18,344 nucleotides of DNA from JAEUPI01 sp035764445 (GCA_035764445.1 DASTZF010000172.1:1-18344); one strand, 5' to 3'; shown: positions 7,205-13,838, numbered from the stretch's first letter. A program made the numbers and translations. The notes: generated from the sequence alone by a model not told the origin.

Positions 7205-7272
7205 AAACGCCTCGCGAAGCGGCCGTGCATGCGGGCTCGGCCGTGCACGGCGCGCAGCACCAAGGGGGTCCA

Positions 7273-8049
7273 ATGACTGGCGTGCGCCTGGCGATCGCCG
7301 ACCATGTGGCCACCGTGACGCTGGCGCGGCCCGAGGTGATGAACGCGATCGATCTCGCCACCGAGGCCGAGCTGCAGCGCATCTGGAGCGAACTGGAGCA
7401 GGACCGCGACGTGCGCGTGATCGTGCTCACCGGCGACGGCGAGCGCGCATTCTGCGTCGGCGCCGACATGAAGAACCCGGGCGTGAAGGGCGTCGACTAC
7501 TGGGCGGCTGCGCGGCCCGGCGGGTTCGGCGGCATCGCGCTGCGCGAGACACTCAACGTGCCGGTGATCGCGCGCGTCAACGGCTACGCGCTCGGTGGCG
7601 GTTTCGAGATGGTGCTCGGCTGCGACATCGTGGTGGCGTGCGAGGAAGCGAGCTTCGGCCTGCCCGAGCCGCTGGTGGGGCGCATGCCGCTCGACGGTGG
7701 CATGACGCTGCTGCAACGGCAGATCCCGCATCGCATCGCGATGGGCATGCTGCTCACCGGTCAGCGCATCAGCGCGCAGCGGGCGTTGGAGATCGGCCTC
7801 GTCAACGAGGTCGTGCCGCGCGCCGGCCTCGATGCGGCCGTGGCGCGCTGGGTCGAGCAGATCCTCGCCTGCGCGCCGTTGTCGGTGCAGGCGATCAAGC
7901 AGGTGGTGCGAGCGACCGCGTCGCTGCCGGTCACGCAAGCACAGGCGCTGCGCCTGCCGGCGCTGGTGGCGGCGCTGCAATCGGAGGACGCCGACGAAGG
8001 CGTGCGCGCGTTCCAACAGAAGCGCAAGCCGCAGTGGAAGGGGCGATGA
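7273..8049 (+). CDS. Enoyl-CoA hydratase/isomerase (crotonase) family protein
   Basis: This is a crotonase-fold enzyme acting on an acyl-CoA, most likely adding water to a double bond. The ATG at 7273 is chosen over open sequence upstream because AAGGGGG lies just before it and the protein begins with the usual VRLAIADHVATVTLARP. The 258-residue length is standard. The oxyanion-hole segments are AFCVGADM (59-66) and GYALGGGFEM (104-113). Both glutamates used by true hydratases are present: E112 in GGGFEM and E132 in FGLPEPLVG. That favours hydratase over isomerase or decarboxylase activity. It follows the CoA-transferase and should act on the thioester made there. The chain length and substrate cannot be told. 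Confidence 0.92.
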   Translation: MTGVRLAIADHVATVTLARPEVMNAIDLATEAELQRIWSELEQDRDVRVIVLTGDGERAFCVGADMKNPGVKGVDYWAAARPGGFGGIALRETLNVPVIARVNGYALGGGFEMVLGCDIVVACEEASFGLPEPLVGRMPLDGGMTLLQRQIPHRIAMGMLLTGQRISAQRALEIGLVNEVVPRAGLDAAVARWVEQILACAPLSVQAIKQVVRATASLPVTQAQALRLPALVAALQSEDADEGVRAFQQKRKPQWKGR

Positions 8050-8090
8050 GGGCCGACACCGGCACACGCCGGCGGCCGTTGGCCGCGTGA
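8046..8090 (+). other. 14-residue bridging mini-ORF between hydratase and dipeptidase-like genes
   Basis: The ATG overlaps the hydratase stop (ATGA, 8046-8049), and the TGA (8088-8090) shares a base with the next ATG (TGATG, 8088-8092). The peptide is MRADTGTRRRPLAA. The gene that follows has no visible ribosome-binding site, so coupled re-initiation through this ORF may be its main route of translation. Confidence 0.4.
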
Positions 8091-9190
8091 TGCCTGCGCC
8101 GATGCGTCGCAGGCACTGGTTGCAGGGCGCCGTGTCGGCTGCGCTGCTGGGGCCGCGTTGGGTCGGTGCGCAAGCGCGCATGCCATTGGCCGACATGCAC
8201 AGTCACTTCGGCCTGATCCATCGTCAGCTGGCGAGCTCCGGGCTCGCAGAGGAACTGCGCAGCCAGGGCGTGGCGCTGATGGCCTGGAAGCTGGTGTCCG
8301 ACGGCGCCTGGCTGCACCGGGGCCCATCGGGCATCGACGTGGTCGGCACGCCGCAGCCGGGGCAGTTCGCGGCGCGCTTCAACGCGCAGATCGGCCGCAT
8401 GCGCGCCTACCTGCGCGAGCACGAGCTGAAAGCGGTGCTCAGCGCGGCCGACGTCGACGCGTGCATCGCGCCAAACGGGGAGCCGGGCGTCGTGCTGGCC
8501 AGCGAAGGCTCGCACTTCCTCGAGGGCCGGGTCGAGAACCTCGACGCGGCGATCGACAAGGGGCTGCGCCATCTGCAGCTGGTGCACTTCGTCCCGGCGC
8601 CGGCGGGCGATCACCAGACGATGGCGCCGCAGCATCACGGCCTCAGCGAGATGGGCTGGCACCTGATCGAGGCGTGCAACGCCAAGCACGTGCTGGTCGA
8701 TCTGGCCCACGCGGCGATGCCCACGGTGGAGCAGGCGTTGGAGGCCTCCAACCGACCGCTGATCTGGTCGCACGGATGGGTCGATCGCGTCGCGGGACGC
8801 TGGCTCGACGCCACGACGATGCAGCAGCGCCGGCTGTCGATCGAGCACGCGAAGAAGATCGCCAATCGCGGCGGCGTGGTCGGCCTGTGGGGGCTGGCGC
8901 TGAACCGCCCCGGCGCAGCGTGGACAGCAGGCCGGGGCGCCTGGACGGTGGCCTTGCACGACACCGCCGGCTACGCGCGCGAGCTGGCCAACCTGGTCGA
9001 CAAGATCGGCAGCGACCACGTCGCGTTCGGCACCGACATCGAGGGCGTCGGCCAGCAATGGTCAGTCAACGACTACGCTGGCGTGCGCGACGTGGTGCAG
9101 CAGCTCGAGCAGCTGAAACTGCCGAGCGAGACGATCGAACGCGTCGCGTACGCCAACTATGCGCGGGTGCTGAAGGCGGCGCTGGCGTAG
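8090..9190 (+). CDS. Peptidase M19 (membrane dipeptidase-like) protein with export signal
   Basis: This exported amidohydrolase-fold protein of 366 residues belongs to the renal dipeptidase (M19) family, whose members use two zinc ions to cut dipeptides. The N terminus has RRRHWLQGAVSAALLG (6-21) and an AQA cleavage site near 27-29, suggesting Tat export; ATG 8102 is an alternative start. Family landmarks are the metal motif DMHSHF (35-40), the bridging glutamate in ASEGSHFLEG (E139), H207 in VDLAHA, H228 in IWSHG, and FGTDIEGVG near the C terminus. The first motif is HxH (H37, H39), where typical family members have HxD, so activity or metal preference may differ. As last gene of the cluster it may release or modify the substrate outside the cytoplasm. 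Its stop lies three bases from the convergent gene's stop. Confidence 0.85.
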   Translation: MPAPMRRRHWLQGAVSAALLGPRWVGAQARMPLADMHSHFGLIHRQLASSGLAEELRSQGVALMAWKLVSDGAWLHRGPSGIDVVGTPQPGQFAARFNAQIGRMRAYLREHELKAVLSAADVDACIAPNGEPGVVLASEGSHFLEGRVENLDAAIDKGLRHLQLVHFVPAPAGDHQTMAPQHHGLSEMGWHLIEACNAKHVLVDLAHAAMPTVEQALEASNRPLIWSHGWVDRVAGRWLDATTMQQRRLSIEHAKKIANRGGVVGLWGLALNRPGAAWTAGRGAWTVALHDTAGYARELANLVDKIGSDHVAFGTDIEGVGQQWSVNDYAGVRDVVQQLEQLKLPSETIERVAYANYARVLKAALA

Positions 9191-9193
9191 CGG

Positions 9194-9628
9194 CTACTTC
9201 TTGGCCGGTTCGGACCCTTCGCCGGCCGGCATCATCTGCTTGTCCTTGATTGCCTGCTTGGTCTCGGCCTTGCCCTCGGCGCGCGTCTTGGTCGACTTGG
9301 CGAGCTCCTTGCGCTGCGACTCGTTGTACGTCTTGTACGTGGTCTGGCCGGTCGACCCGAGGCCGCCACCTTTGTTGGCCGCTTTCGTTTCCGCCTTGCG
9401 CTCCTCGCGCGACTTGGTCGACTTCGTCGCCGGCATCTGGCTCTTCATCGAGTCTTCCTCGCCGGTGGCGATCTGGCCGGCCTTGTTGGCCGCCTTGGTC
9501 TGCTCCTTCACCTCGGCGCGTGAAGGCGACTTGCTTTCGGTCTGCGCGTAGGCCACGGACCCCCACGCAGCCGCGAGGGCGAGGCCCGCCATGGCGGCGA
9601 GCAGACGGGTGGTGTGGTGAATGTTCAT
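9194..9628 (-). CDS. Secreted basic repeat protein, DUF4148-like (three-repeat paralogue)
   Basis: This small secreted protein of 144 residues has no known function. A signal peptide covers residues 1-28, with cleavage after AYA. The mature part is hydrophilic, rich in Lys, Glu and Ala, and built from three related units beginning near 36 (SRAEVKEQTKAANKAGQI), 73 (SREERKAETKAANKGGGL) and 115 (TRAEGKAETKQAIKDKQM). The TRAEVKAE-type motif followed by a glycine turn resembles Burkholderiales DUF4148 proteins. AGGAGG (complement of 9638-9643) precedes the start. The gene just upstream on the same strand encodes a paralogue with two units. A charged helical, perhaps periplasmic stress or envelope, protein is possible, but nothing here proves it. 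Confidence 0.8.
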   Translation of the reverse strand: MNIHHTTRLLAAMAGLALAAAWGSVAYAQTESKSPSRAEVKEQTKAANKAGQIATGEEDSMKSQMPATKSTKSREERKAETKAANKGGGLGSTGQTTYKTYNESQRKELAKSTKTRAEGKAETKQAIKDKQMMPAGEGSEPAKK

Positions 9629-9670
9629 CGACGGGCCCCTCCTGGTGTCGGCGTGCTTGCCGCGACTGAC

Positions 9671-9698
9671 AGGTTAGGCCCGGCCCGCCCGGAGTCAA
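9671..9698 (-). promoter_or_regulatory. Promoter of the three-repeat secreted protein gene
   Basis: On the minus strand TTGACT (9693-9698) and TAACCT (9671-9676) are 16 bases apart, ending about 42 bases before the start codon. The layout matches that of the paralogous gene (TTGAAC, 17 bases, TAATCT). Confidence 0.5.
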
Positions 9699-9820
9699 TC
9701 GGGAATTGCCGTTCCAGGTGCACTACACCGCTGCGGCACCGATCCCGGGGGCACCCCGCCGATCCGCTGCGCCGGCGCCCGTCGGCTGCCACCGGGCTTT
9801 GCTCGGTCGGCCACAGCGAA

Positions 9821-9844
9821 CGCAGGGCCTCGCCGGGCCCTGCG
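9821..9844 (-). terminator. Hairpin terminator after the two-repeat secreted protein gene
   Basis: CGCAGGGCC (9821-9829) and GGCCCTGCG (9836-9844) form a perfect nine-base stem with loop TCGCCG. It lies 27 bases past the stop codon of the minus-strand gene that ends at 9872. The T-run is weak, so termination may need a factor. Confidence 0.6.
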
Positions 9845-9871
9845 CGTCACGTCAGAGATTGGAAGAGGAGA

Positions 9872-10225
9872 TCAGCTCGCCTCGCCGGCGCCCATCAGCT
9901 TGTGGTCCCGGACGGCCTGCAAGGTCTCGGCCTTGCGCTCGGCGCGCGTCTTGGTCGAGTGGGCCAGTGCCTCGCGCGGGGCCACGTTGTAGCCCTTGTA
10001 GAGCGTCTGGCCAGGCGAACCGAGTCCGCCGTTGCGGTTGGCCGCGAGCGTCTCGGCCTTGCGATCGGCGCGGCTCACGGTCGACATCGAGGGCATCTGC
10101 TTTTCCATGGTGATCAACTCGCCGCGGTTGTCGGCGCTCTGCGCCTGCGCGACGGATCCCAGCGCCGCCAGCAGGGCGAGGCCCGCGATGCGAGTCAGCG
10201 CGCGGGTGGTGTGGGTTGCATTCAT
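9872..10225 (-). CDS. Secreted basic repeat protein, DUF4148-like (two-repeat paralogue)
   Basis: This is a paralogue of the protein encoded at 9194-9628: 117 residues, with the same signal-peptide pattern (HTTRxL, then AGLAL, then GSVAxAQ; cleavage near AQA at 28). Two units are present, at about 51 (SRADRKAETLAANRNGGL) and 93 (TRAERKAETLQAVRDHKL). They line up with the second and third units of the longer protein, including the linker GQTLYKGYN against GQTTYKTYN, so the first unit was gained or lost in one copy. AAGGAGTT (complement of 10231-10238) precedes the ATG. Each copy has its own promoter-like boxes and is separated by a terminator hairpin, so they are likely transcribed separately. 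Function is unknown. Confidence 0.8.
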   Translation of the reverse strand: MNATHTTRALTRIAGLALLAALGSVAQAQSADNRGELITMEKQMPSMSTVSRADRKAETLAANRNGGLGSPGQTLYKGYNVAPREALAHSTKTRAERKAETLQAVRDHKLMGAGEAS

Positions 10226-10268
10226 CAGTGAACTCCTTGCATCGGCGTGTGTGATTGCCGGTGCAATG

Positions 10269-10297
10269 AGATTACGGGGACCCCCTCGTCAGTTCAA
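10269..10297 (-). promoter_or_regulatory. Promoter of the two-repeat secreted protein gene, with palindromic spacer
   Basis: On the minus strand TTGAAC (10292-10297) and TAATCT (10269-10274) are exactly 17 bases apart. The spacer contains the palindrome GGGGTCCCC (10276-10284). The boxes end about 43 bases before the start codon. Confidence 0.5.
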
Positions 10298-10312
10298 TGG
10301 GTGCGCCGTTTC

Positions 10313-10342
10313 ATATGCAATGGCCGGCTGTTCAATATGCAA
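10313..10342. promoter_or_regulatory. Two ATATGCAA direct repeats, possible regulator site
   Basis: ATATGCAA occurs at 10313-10320 and again at 10335-10342, a 22-base period, in an unusually A/T-rich patch between divergent genes. It sits just upstream of the minus-strand -35 box, where an activator could bind. This is inference from position and spacing. Confidence 0.35.
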
Positions 10343-10486
10343 CTTGCACCTTGGCCGGAGATCGCACAGCAGCGCGTGTGACACGCGCGCAGCGGGCATC
10401 ACGCGGTGATTCGCTGGCGCGTTGTCCTACAGTGCGACACACCGTTGCCCGACGGTGAGCGCGCGCGCGTCGCGCCACGATGCCGC

Positions 10487-11266
10487 ATGCCGAGCAAGCG
10501 TCCCGCCCCCAGCATGCGCGTGCTGACGGTCAACGTCCACAAAGGCTACACGGCGCTGCGCCGCCGCTTCATGCTGCACGAGTTGCGCGAGGCGGTGCGC
10601 GCGGTGGGCAGCGACCTCGTCTTCTTGCAGGAAGTGGCGGGGCCCGGCGCCGACGACCCAACGCCGCGACCGTGGCGGCGCCGCGGCGTCGATGTGATCG
10701 ACGGCGCGCACTACGAGTATCTGGCCGACCAGATCTGGAGCAATCACGCGTACGGCCGCAACGCGGTGATCGACGGGCTCGACCACGGCAACGCGCTGTT
10801 GTCGCGCTTCCCGATCATCGGCTACACCAACCACGACGTGTCGATGCCGGGTGACGAGGCACGTGGCCTGCTGCATTGCCTGATGCTGCCCAACGGCGGC
10901 CGGCAGTTGCTGCACGGCGTGTGCGTGCATCTGGGGCTGCGCGAGTCGCATCGTCGGCGCCAGCTCGAGCGGCTGCTCGCGCTGCTGGCGCGCGAGGTGC
11001 CTCCCAACGCGCCGCTGATCGTCGCGGGCGACTTCAACGACTGGCGCGGCCGCGCCGACGCCGCGTTGCAAGGCTGCGGCCTGGTCGAGGTGTTCCGCAG
11101 TGCACACGGCGCGCACGCGCGCAGCTTTCCGGCGCGCTGGCCGCTGCTGCGGCTCGATCGCATCTACGTGCGGCAGGTCGCGTCGGCACACCCGTTGCCG
11201 CTGCCCAGGCGGCCGTGGGCGACGCTGTCCGACCATGCACCGCTGGCGGCCGAGATACAGCTGTGA
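10487..11266 (+). CDS. ybhP: Endonuclease/exonuclease/phosphatase-family protein, YbhP-like
   Basis: This is a member of the EEP hydrolase fold, which cleaves phosphodiester or phosphomonoester bonds. The 259-residue product matches E. coli YbhP in length (about 253). Motifs: LTVNVHKG (N16), LVFLQEV (E49), VCVHLG (H148), AGDFNDW (D182, N184) and the C-terminal SDHAPL (D249, H250). These are the metal and catalytic residues of the fold. A GTG at 10406 could extend it, but those residues look unconserved; ATG 10514 is also possible. Its stop overlaps the cardiolipin synthase start (GTGA), and the gene order with a UPF0104 gene third is that of E. coli ybhP-ybhO-ybhN. A role in phospholipid head-group metabolism is inferred from that context. 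No convincing promoter was found upstream. Confidence 0.87.
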   Translation: MPSKRPAPSMRVLTVNVHKGYTALRRRFMLHELREAVRAVGSDLVFLQEVAGPGADDPTPRPWRRRGVDVIDGAHYEYLADQIWSNHAYGRNAVIDGLDHGNALLSRFPIIGYTNHDVSMPGDEARGLLHCLMLPNGGRQLLHGVCVHLGLRESHRRRQLERLLALLAREVPPNAPLIVAGDFNDWRGRADAALQGCGLVEVFRSAHGAHARSFPARWPLLRLDRIYVRQVASAHPLPLPRRPWATLSDHAPLAAEIQL

Positions 11267-12579
11267 AGAAGAAGCTCGACTGGACCGACGGCAACCGCAT
11301 CACGCTGCTCGAGAACGGTGAGCAGTACTACGCGCGCGTGTTCGAGGCGATCGCGCAGGCGAGGCATGAAGTGCTGCTCGAGACGTTCATCTGGCTCGAC
11401 GACAAGGTTGGCCGCCAGCTGCAGCGCGCGCTGCTGCAGGCCGCGCACAACGGTGCTCGGGTGCACGTGCTGGTCGACGGCTGGGGTTCGCCCGATCTCG
11501 GCCCCGAACTGCTGGCGCCGCTGGCCGACGCCGGCGTCGACGTGCGTGCCTACGAGCCGATGCGCGGCCTGCTCGGCCGACGCTTGAACGTATTCCGTCG
11601 CATGCACCGCAAGCTGCTGGTGGTCGACGGCGCGGTCGCCTTCGTCGGCGGCATCAACTACTCGGTCGACCATCTGGCCGAGTACGGCGCGAAGGCCAAG
11701 CAGGACTACGCGGTCGAGGTCGCGGGCCCGCTGGTGGCGCAGGTTCGCGCCTTCTGCCGCGAGGCGCTGCGTGCACCGCAGCCGCATCGGCACGTGTGGC
11801 GCTGGCACTGGCGGCGCGACCGCCGCCAGCGCCGCGAGAGCGTTCCGGCGCGCGGTGTTCCGGCGGCCGCGGCGCTGGTGACGCGCGACAACGAGCATCA
11901 CACGCGCGACATCGAGCTGCAGTACCGCACTGCGCTGCGCCGGGCGCGGCGTCGCGTGGTGATCGCCAACGCGTACTTCTTTCCCGGCTTCAGCCTGCTG
12001 CAGGACCTGCGGCGCGCGGCGCGCCGCGGCGTGCGCGTCGATCTGATCGTGCAGGGCGAACCCGACATGGCGATCGTGCGCTTCGCGGCATCGATGCTCT
12101 ACGTGCACCTGCTGCGTGCCGGCGTGCGGGTGCACGAGTACTGCACGCGTCCGTTCCACGGCAAGCTGGCGGCGATCGACGACGAGTGGGCCACCGTCGG
12201 TTCGAGCAACCTCGACCCGCTGAGCCTGGCGTTGAATCTGGAGGCCAACGTGGTGGTGCGCGACACCGCGTTCGCCACCCACGTGCGCGAGCGGCTCGAC
12301 GAGCTGATCGAGCACGGCTGCAAGCAGGTGTCGCTGCCGCCTCCGACGCCGCTGTCGTCGGCGTGGGCGCAGCTGCGCGGCTTCTTTCTGTTCCACTTTC
12401 TGCGCGGCTTTCCGTCGTGGGTGCAATGGCTGCCCAACCGAGTCCCGAAGGTCGTACCGCTGCACCTGAGGACCGTGCCCGCCGGACCGCCGCGTGGCGA
12501 TGCGGCGCCCGCGAGGCCGACCGGCGAGCCGCAGCGCGCATCCGGTACGGGCGCGGAGAGCGTGGTCGACGCGCGATGA
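11263..12579 (+). CDS. clsB: Cardiolipin synthase B-like phospholipase D protein
   Basis: This phospholipase D superfamily enzyme is predicted to transfer phosphatidyl groups and make cardiolipin or related phospholipids at the inner membrane. It has 438 residues against about 413 for E. coli ClsB. Both HKD catalytic motifs are complete: MHRKLLVVDGAVAFVGG (H115, K117, D122) and FHGKLAAIDDEWATVGSSN (H299, K301, D306). The start is GTG at 11263, overlapping the previous stop by four bases; the protein then begins KKKLDWTDGN, as in ClsB proteins. As in ClsB, there is no long N-terminal membrane hairpin of the ClsA kind. The last 35 or so residues are a Pro/Ala/Gly-rich tail with no domain. The stop overlaps the next start (ATGA). 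Confidence 0.92.
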   Translation: MKKKLDWTDGNRITLLENGEQYYARVFEAIAQARHEVLLETFIWLDDKVGRQLQRALLQAAHNGARVHVLVDGWGSPDLGPELLAPLADAGVDVRAYEPMRGLLGRRLNVFRRMHRKLLVVDGAVAFVGGINYSVDHLAEYGAKAKQDYAVEVAGPLVAQVRAFCREALRAPQPHRHVWRWHWRRDRRQRRESVPARGVPAAAALVTRDNEHHTRDIELQYRTALRRARRRVVIANAYFFPGFSLLQDLRRAARRGVRVDLIVQGEPDMAIVRFAASMLYVHLLRAGVRVHEYCTRPFHGKLAAIDDEWATVGSSNLDPLSLALNLEANVVVRDTAFATHVRERLDELIEHGCKQVSLPPPTPLSSAWAQLRGFFLFHFLRGFPSWVQWLPNRVPKVVPLHLRTVPAGPPRGDAAPARPTGEPQRASGTGAESVVDAR

Positions 12580-13595
12580 CGGTGCCGCGCGCTGCGCTGT
12601 GGTCGAGGATCAAGCAGCTCGCGCCATGGGCGCTGGCCGTGCTGGTGCTCGCGCTGCTCGTCCACGAGGCCGGCAGCGTGAGCTGGCGTGAGGTCGGCCA
12701 AGCGCTGCTGCAACAGCCGCACACCGCATTGGCAGGCGCTGCGCTGCTCGCACTGCTCAGCCACGCGCTGTTCAGCAGCTATGACCTGGTCGCGCGCCAC
12801 GAGACCGGTCATCGACTGTCGGCGCAGCGCACGTTGGGCATCGCCGCGGTGTGCTATGCGTTCAATCTCAACTTCGGCTCGCTGGTCGGTGCGCTGGCGA
12901 TGAAGCTGCGGCTGTACGGCCGTGCCGGTTTGCGGCCCTGGCAGGTGGTGCGCATCATCGTGGTCGCCGTCGTCACCAACTGGGTCGGCTACCTCGCACT
13001 CGGCGGGCTGCTGCTCGCGCTGGCGCCGCCGCCGCTGCCGCCGCAGATCGAGTTGTCCGACGCAGTGGTGCGCAGCGTCGGCGCTGCACTGTTCGCCGCG
13101 GCGCTGGCTTATCTGCTGTCGTGCGCGCTGCGCCAAGGTCGCAGCGTGCAGGTGCGTGGCCACCGCTTCACACTGCCGGCGCCCGGCGTGGCGCTGTGGC
13201 AGTTGGCAGTGTCGATGGCCAACTGGTCGCTGATGGGGCTGATCGTGTGGCTGTTGCTCGGTCAGGCGGTACCGTACGCGGCGGCGCTTGGGGTGCTGCT
13301 GTTCGCTGCGGTGGCCGGCGTGGCGACCCACGTGCCCGCCGGGCTCGGCGTCATCGAGGCCGTGTTCGTCGCCTGTTTCGGCGCCGAAGTGGGAGCCGCC
13401 CGCGTGCTGGCAGCGCTGCTGAGCTATCGCGCGGTGTACTACCTGACCCCGTTGCTGCTGGCGTCGCTCGGCTACGCGGTGGCCGAGGCGTCGATGACGC
13501 GTGCGAACGCACGCGCTGGCGCCTACAAGCGCCCCATCAGCAGCAGCACCAAGAGCACCAGCACGACCAGGCCAAGCCCACCGCTGGGCCAGTAG
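12576..13595 (+). CDS. ybhN: UPF0104/lysylphosphatidylglycerol synthase TM-domain protein, YbhN-like
   Basis: This is an integral membrane protein of 339 residues (E. coli YbhN has about 318), related to the membrane domain of aminoacyl-phosphatidylglycerol synthase/flippase proteins but without the soluble synthase domain. Eight or so hydrophobic segments are visible, for example at 18-30, 51-66, 87-108, 125-150, 165-184, 206-228, 232-250 and 284-304. The conserved AFNLNFGSLVGALAMKLRLY (95-114) and HVPAGLGVIEAVF (252-264) segments mark the family. It completes a ybhP-clsB-ybhN operon and may move or sense lipids made by its neighbour; its function is unproven even in model bacteria. Residues from about 316 on (SSSTKSTSTTRPSPP) are low-complexity because the frame runs 73 bases antisense through the convergent DUF3309 gene. 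Confidence 0.88.
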   Translation: MTVPRAALWSRIKQLAPWALAVLVLALLVHEAGSVSWREVGQALLQQPHTALAGAALLALLSHALFSSYDLVARHETGHRLSAQRTLGIAAVCYAFNLNFGSLVGALAMKLRLYGRAGLRPWQVVRIIVVAVVTNWVGYLALGGLLLALAPPPLPPQIELSDAVVRSVGAALFAAALAYLLSCALRQGRSVQVRGHRFTLPAPGVALWQLAVSMANWSLMGLIVWLLLGQAVPYAAALGVLLFAAVAGVATHVPAGLGVIEAVFVACFGAEVGAARVLAALLSYRAVYYLTPLLLASLGYAVAEASMTRANARAGAYKRPISSSTKSTSTTRPSPPLGQ

Positions 13596-13681
13596 CCCCA
13601 GCTGGCGCTGTGCGGCCAGGTGGGCAGCGCGCCCACCAGCAGCAGGATCAGCACGATCAACAGGATGGTTGCGAGGCTCAT
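13523..13681 (-). CDS. DUF3309 family small membrane protein
   Basis: This 52-residue protein consists of two membrane segments around a short conserved turn: SLATILLIVLILLLVGALP (2-20), then WPHSASWGYWPSGGLG (22-37) and LVVLVLLVLLLMGRL (38-52). The ALPTWPHS and WGYWPSGGLG strings are the hallmark of DUF3309, a family of tiny proteins common in Proteobacteria with no known role. An earlier start in the same frame exists, but AAAAAAGGAGA (complement of 13687-13697) points to the ATG at 13681. The last 73 bases overlap the 3' end of the ybhN-like gene on the other strand. The overlap could make the two convergent transcripts influence each other. Confidence 0.88.
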   Translation of the reverse strand: MSLATILLIVLILLLVGALPTWPHSASWGYWPSGGLGLVVLVLLVLLLMGRL

Positions 13682-13838
13682 CGACGTCTCCTTTTTTGCA
13701 GGCCGTGCGCACCTCGCGGCGCCCAATCCGGCGTCGATGCGGACGATTCACCTGCGGCAAGTGGCGTACCACGCGCGCACTCGACGCGCGAACAACGCGC
13801 CACTCGCGGCGGCGTCAGTGCAGCCCGCGCACGCGGCG

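Larger units (their letters stand above)
7121..7276 (+). other. 51-residue bridging mini-ORF between CoA-transferase and hydratase genes
   Basis: The ATG overlaps the CoA-transferase stop (ATGA, 7121-7124), and the TGA (7274-7276) overlaps the hydratase ATG (7273-7275). The peptide is Arg/Pro-rich and unlike any known protein. The stretch holds the repeat and two palindromes listed separately, so it is more plausibly a spacer kept open for coupling than a true gene. Confidence 0.35.

Noticed and set aside
5961..7469. Minus-strand open frame (502 codons) opposite the CoA-transferase and hydratase genes
   Set aside because: The composition is that of an antisense shadow, with no motif, signal or ribosome-binding site.
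10406..10486. GTG start extending the YbhP-like protein by 27 residues
   Set aside because: The extension is unlike the family, and ATG 10487 gives the normal length.
12099..13772. Minus-strand open frame (557 codons) opposite the clsB- and ybhN-like genes
   Set aside because: Both plus-strand genes are certain from catalytic and family motifs; the antisense frame has no recognisable domain.
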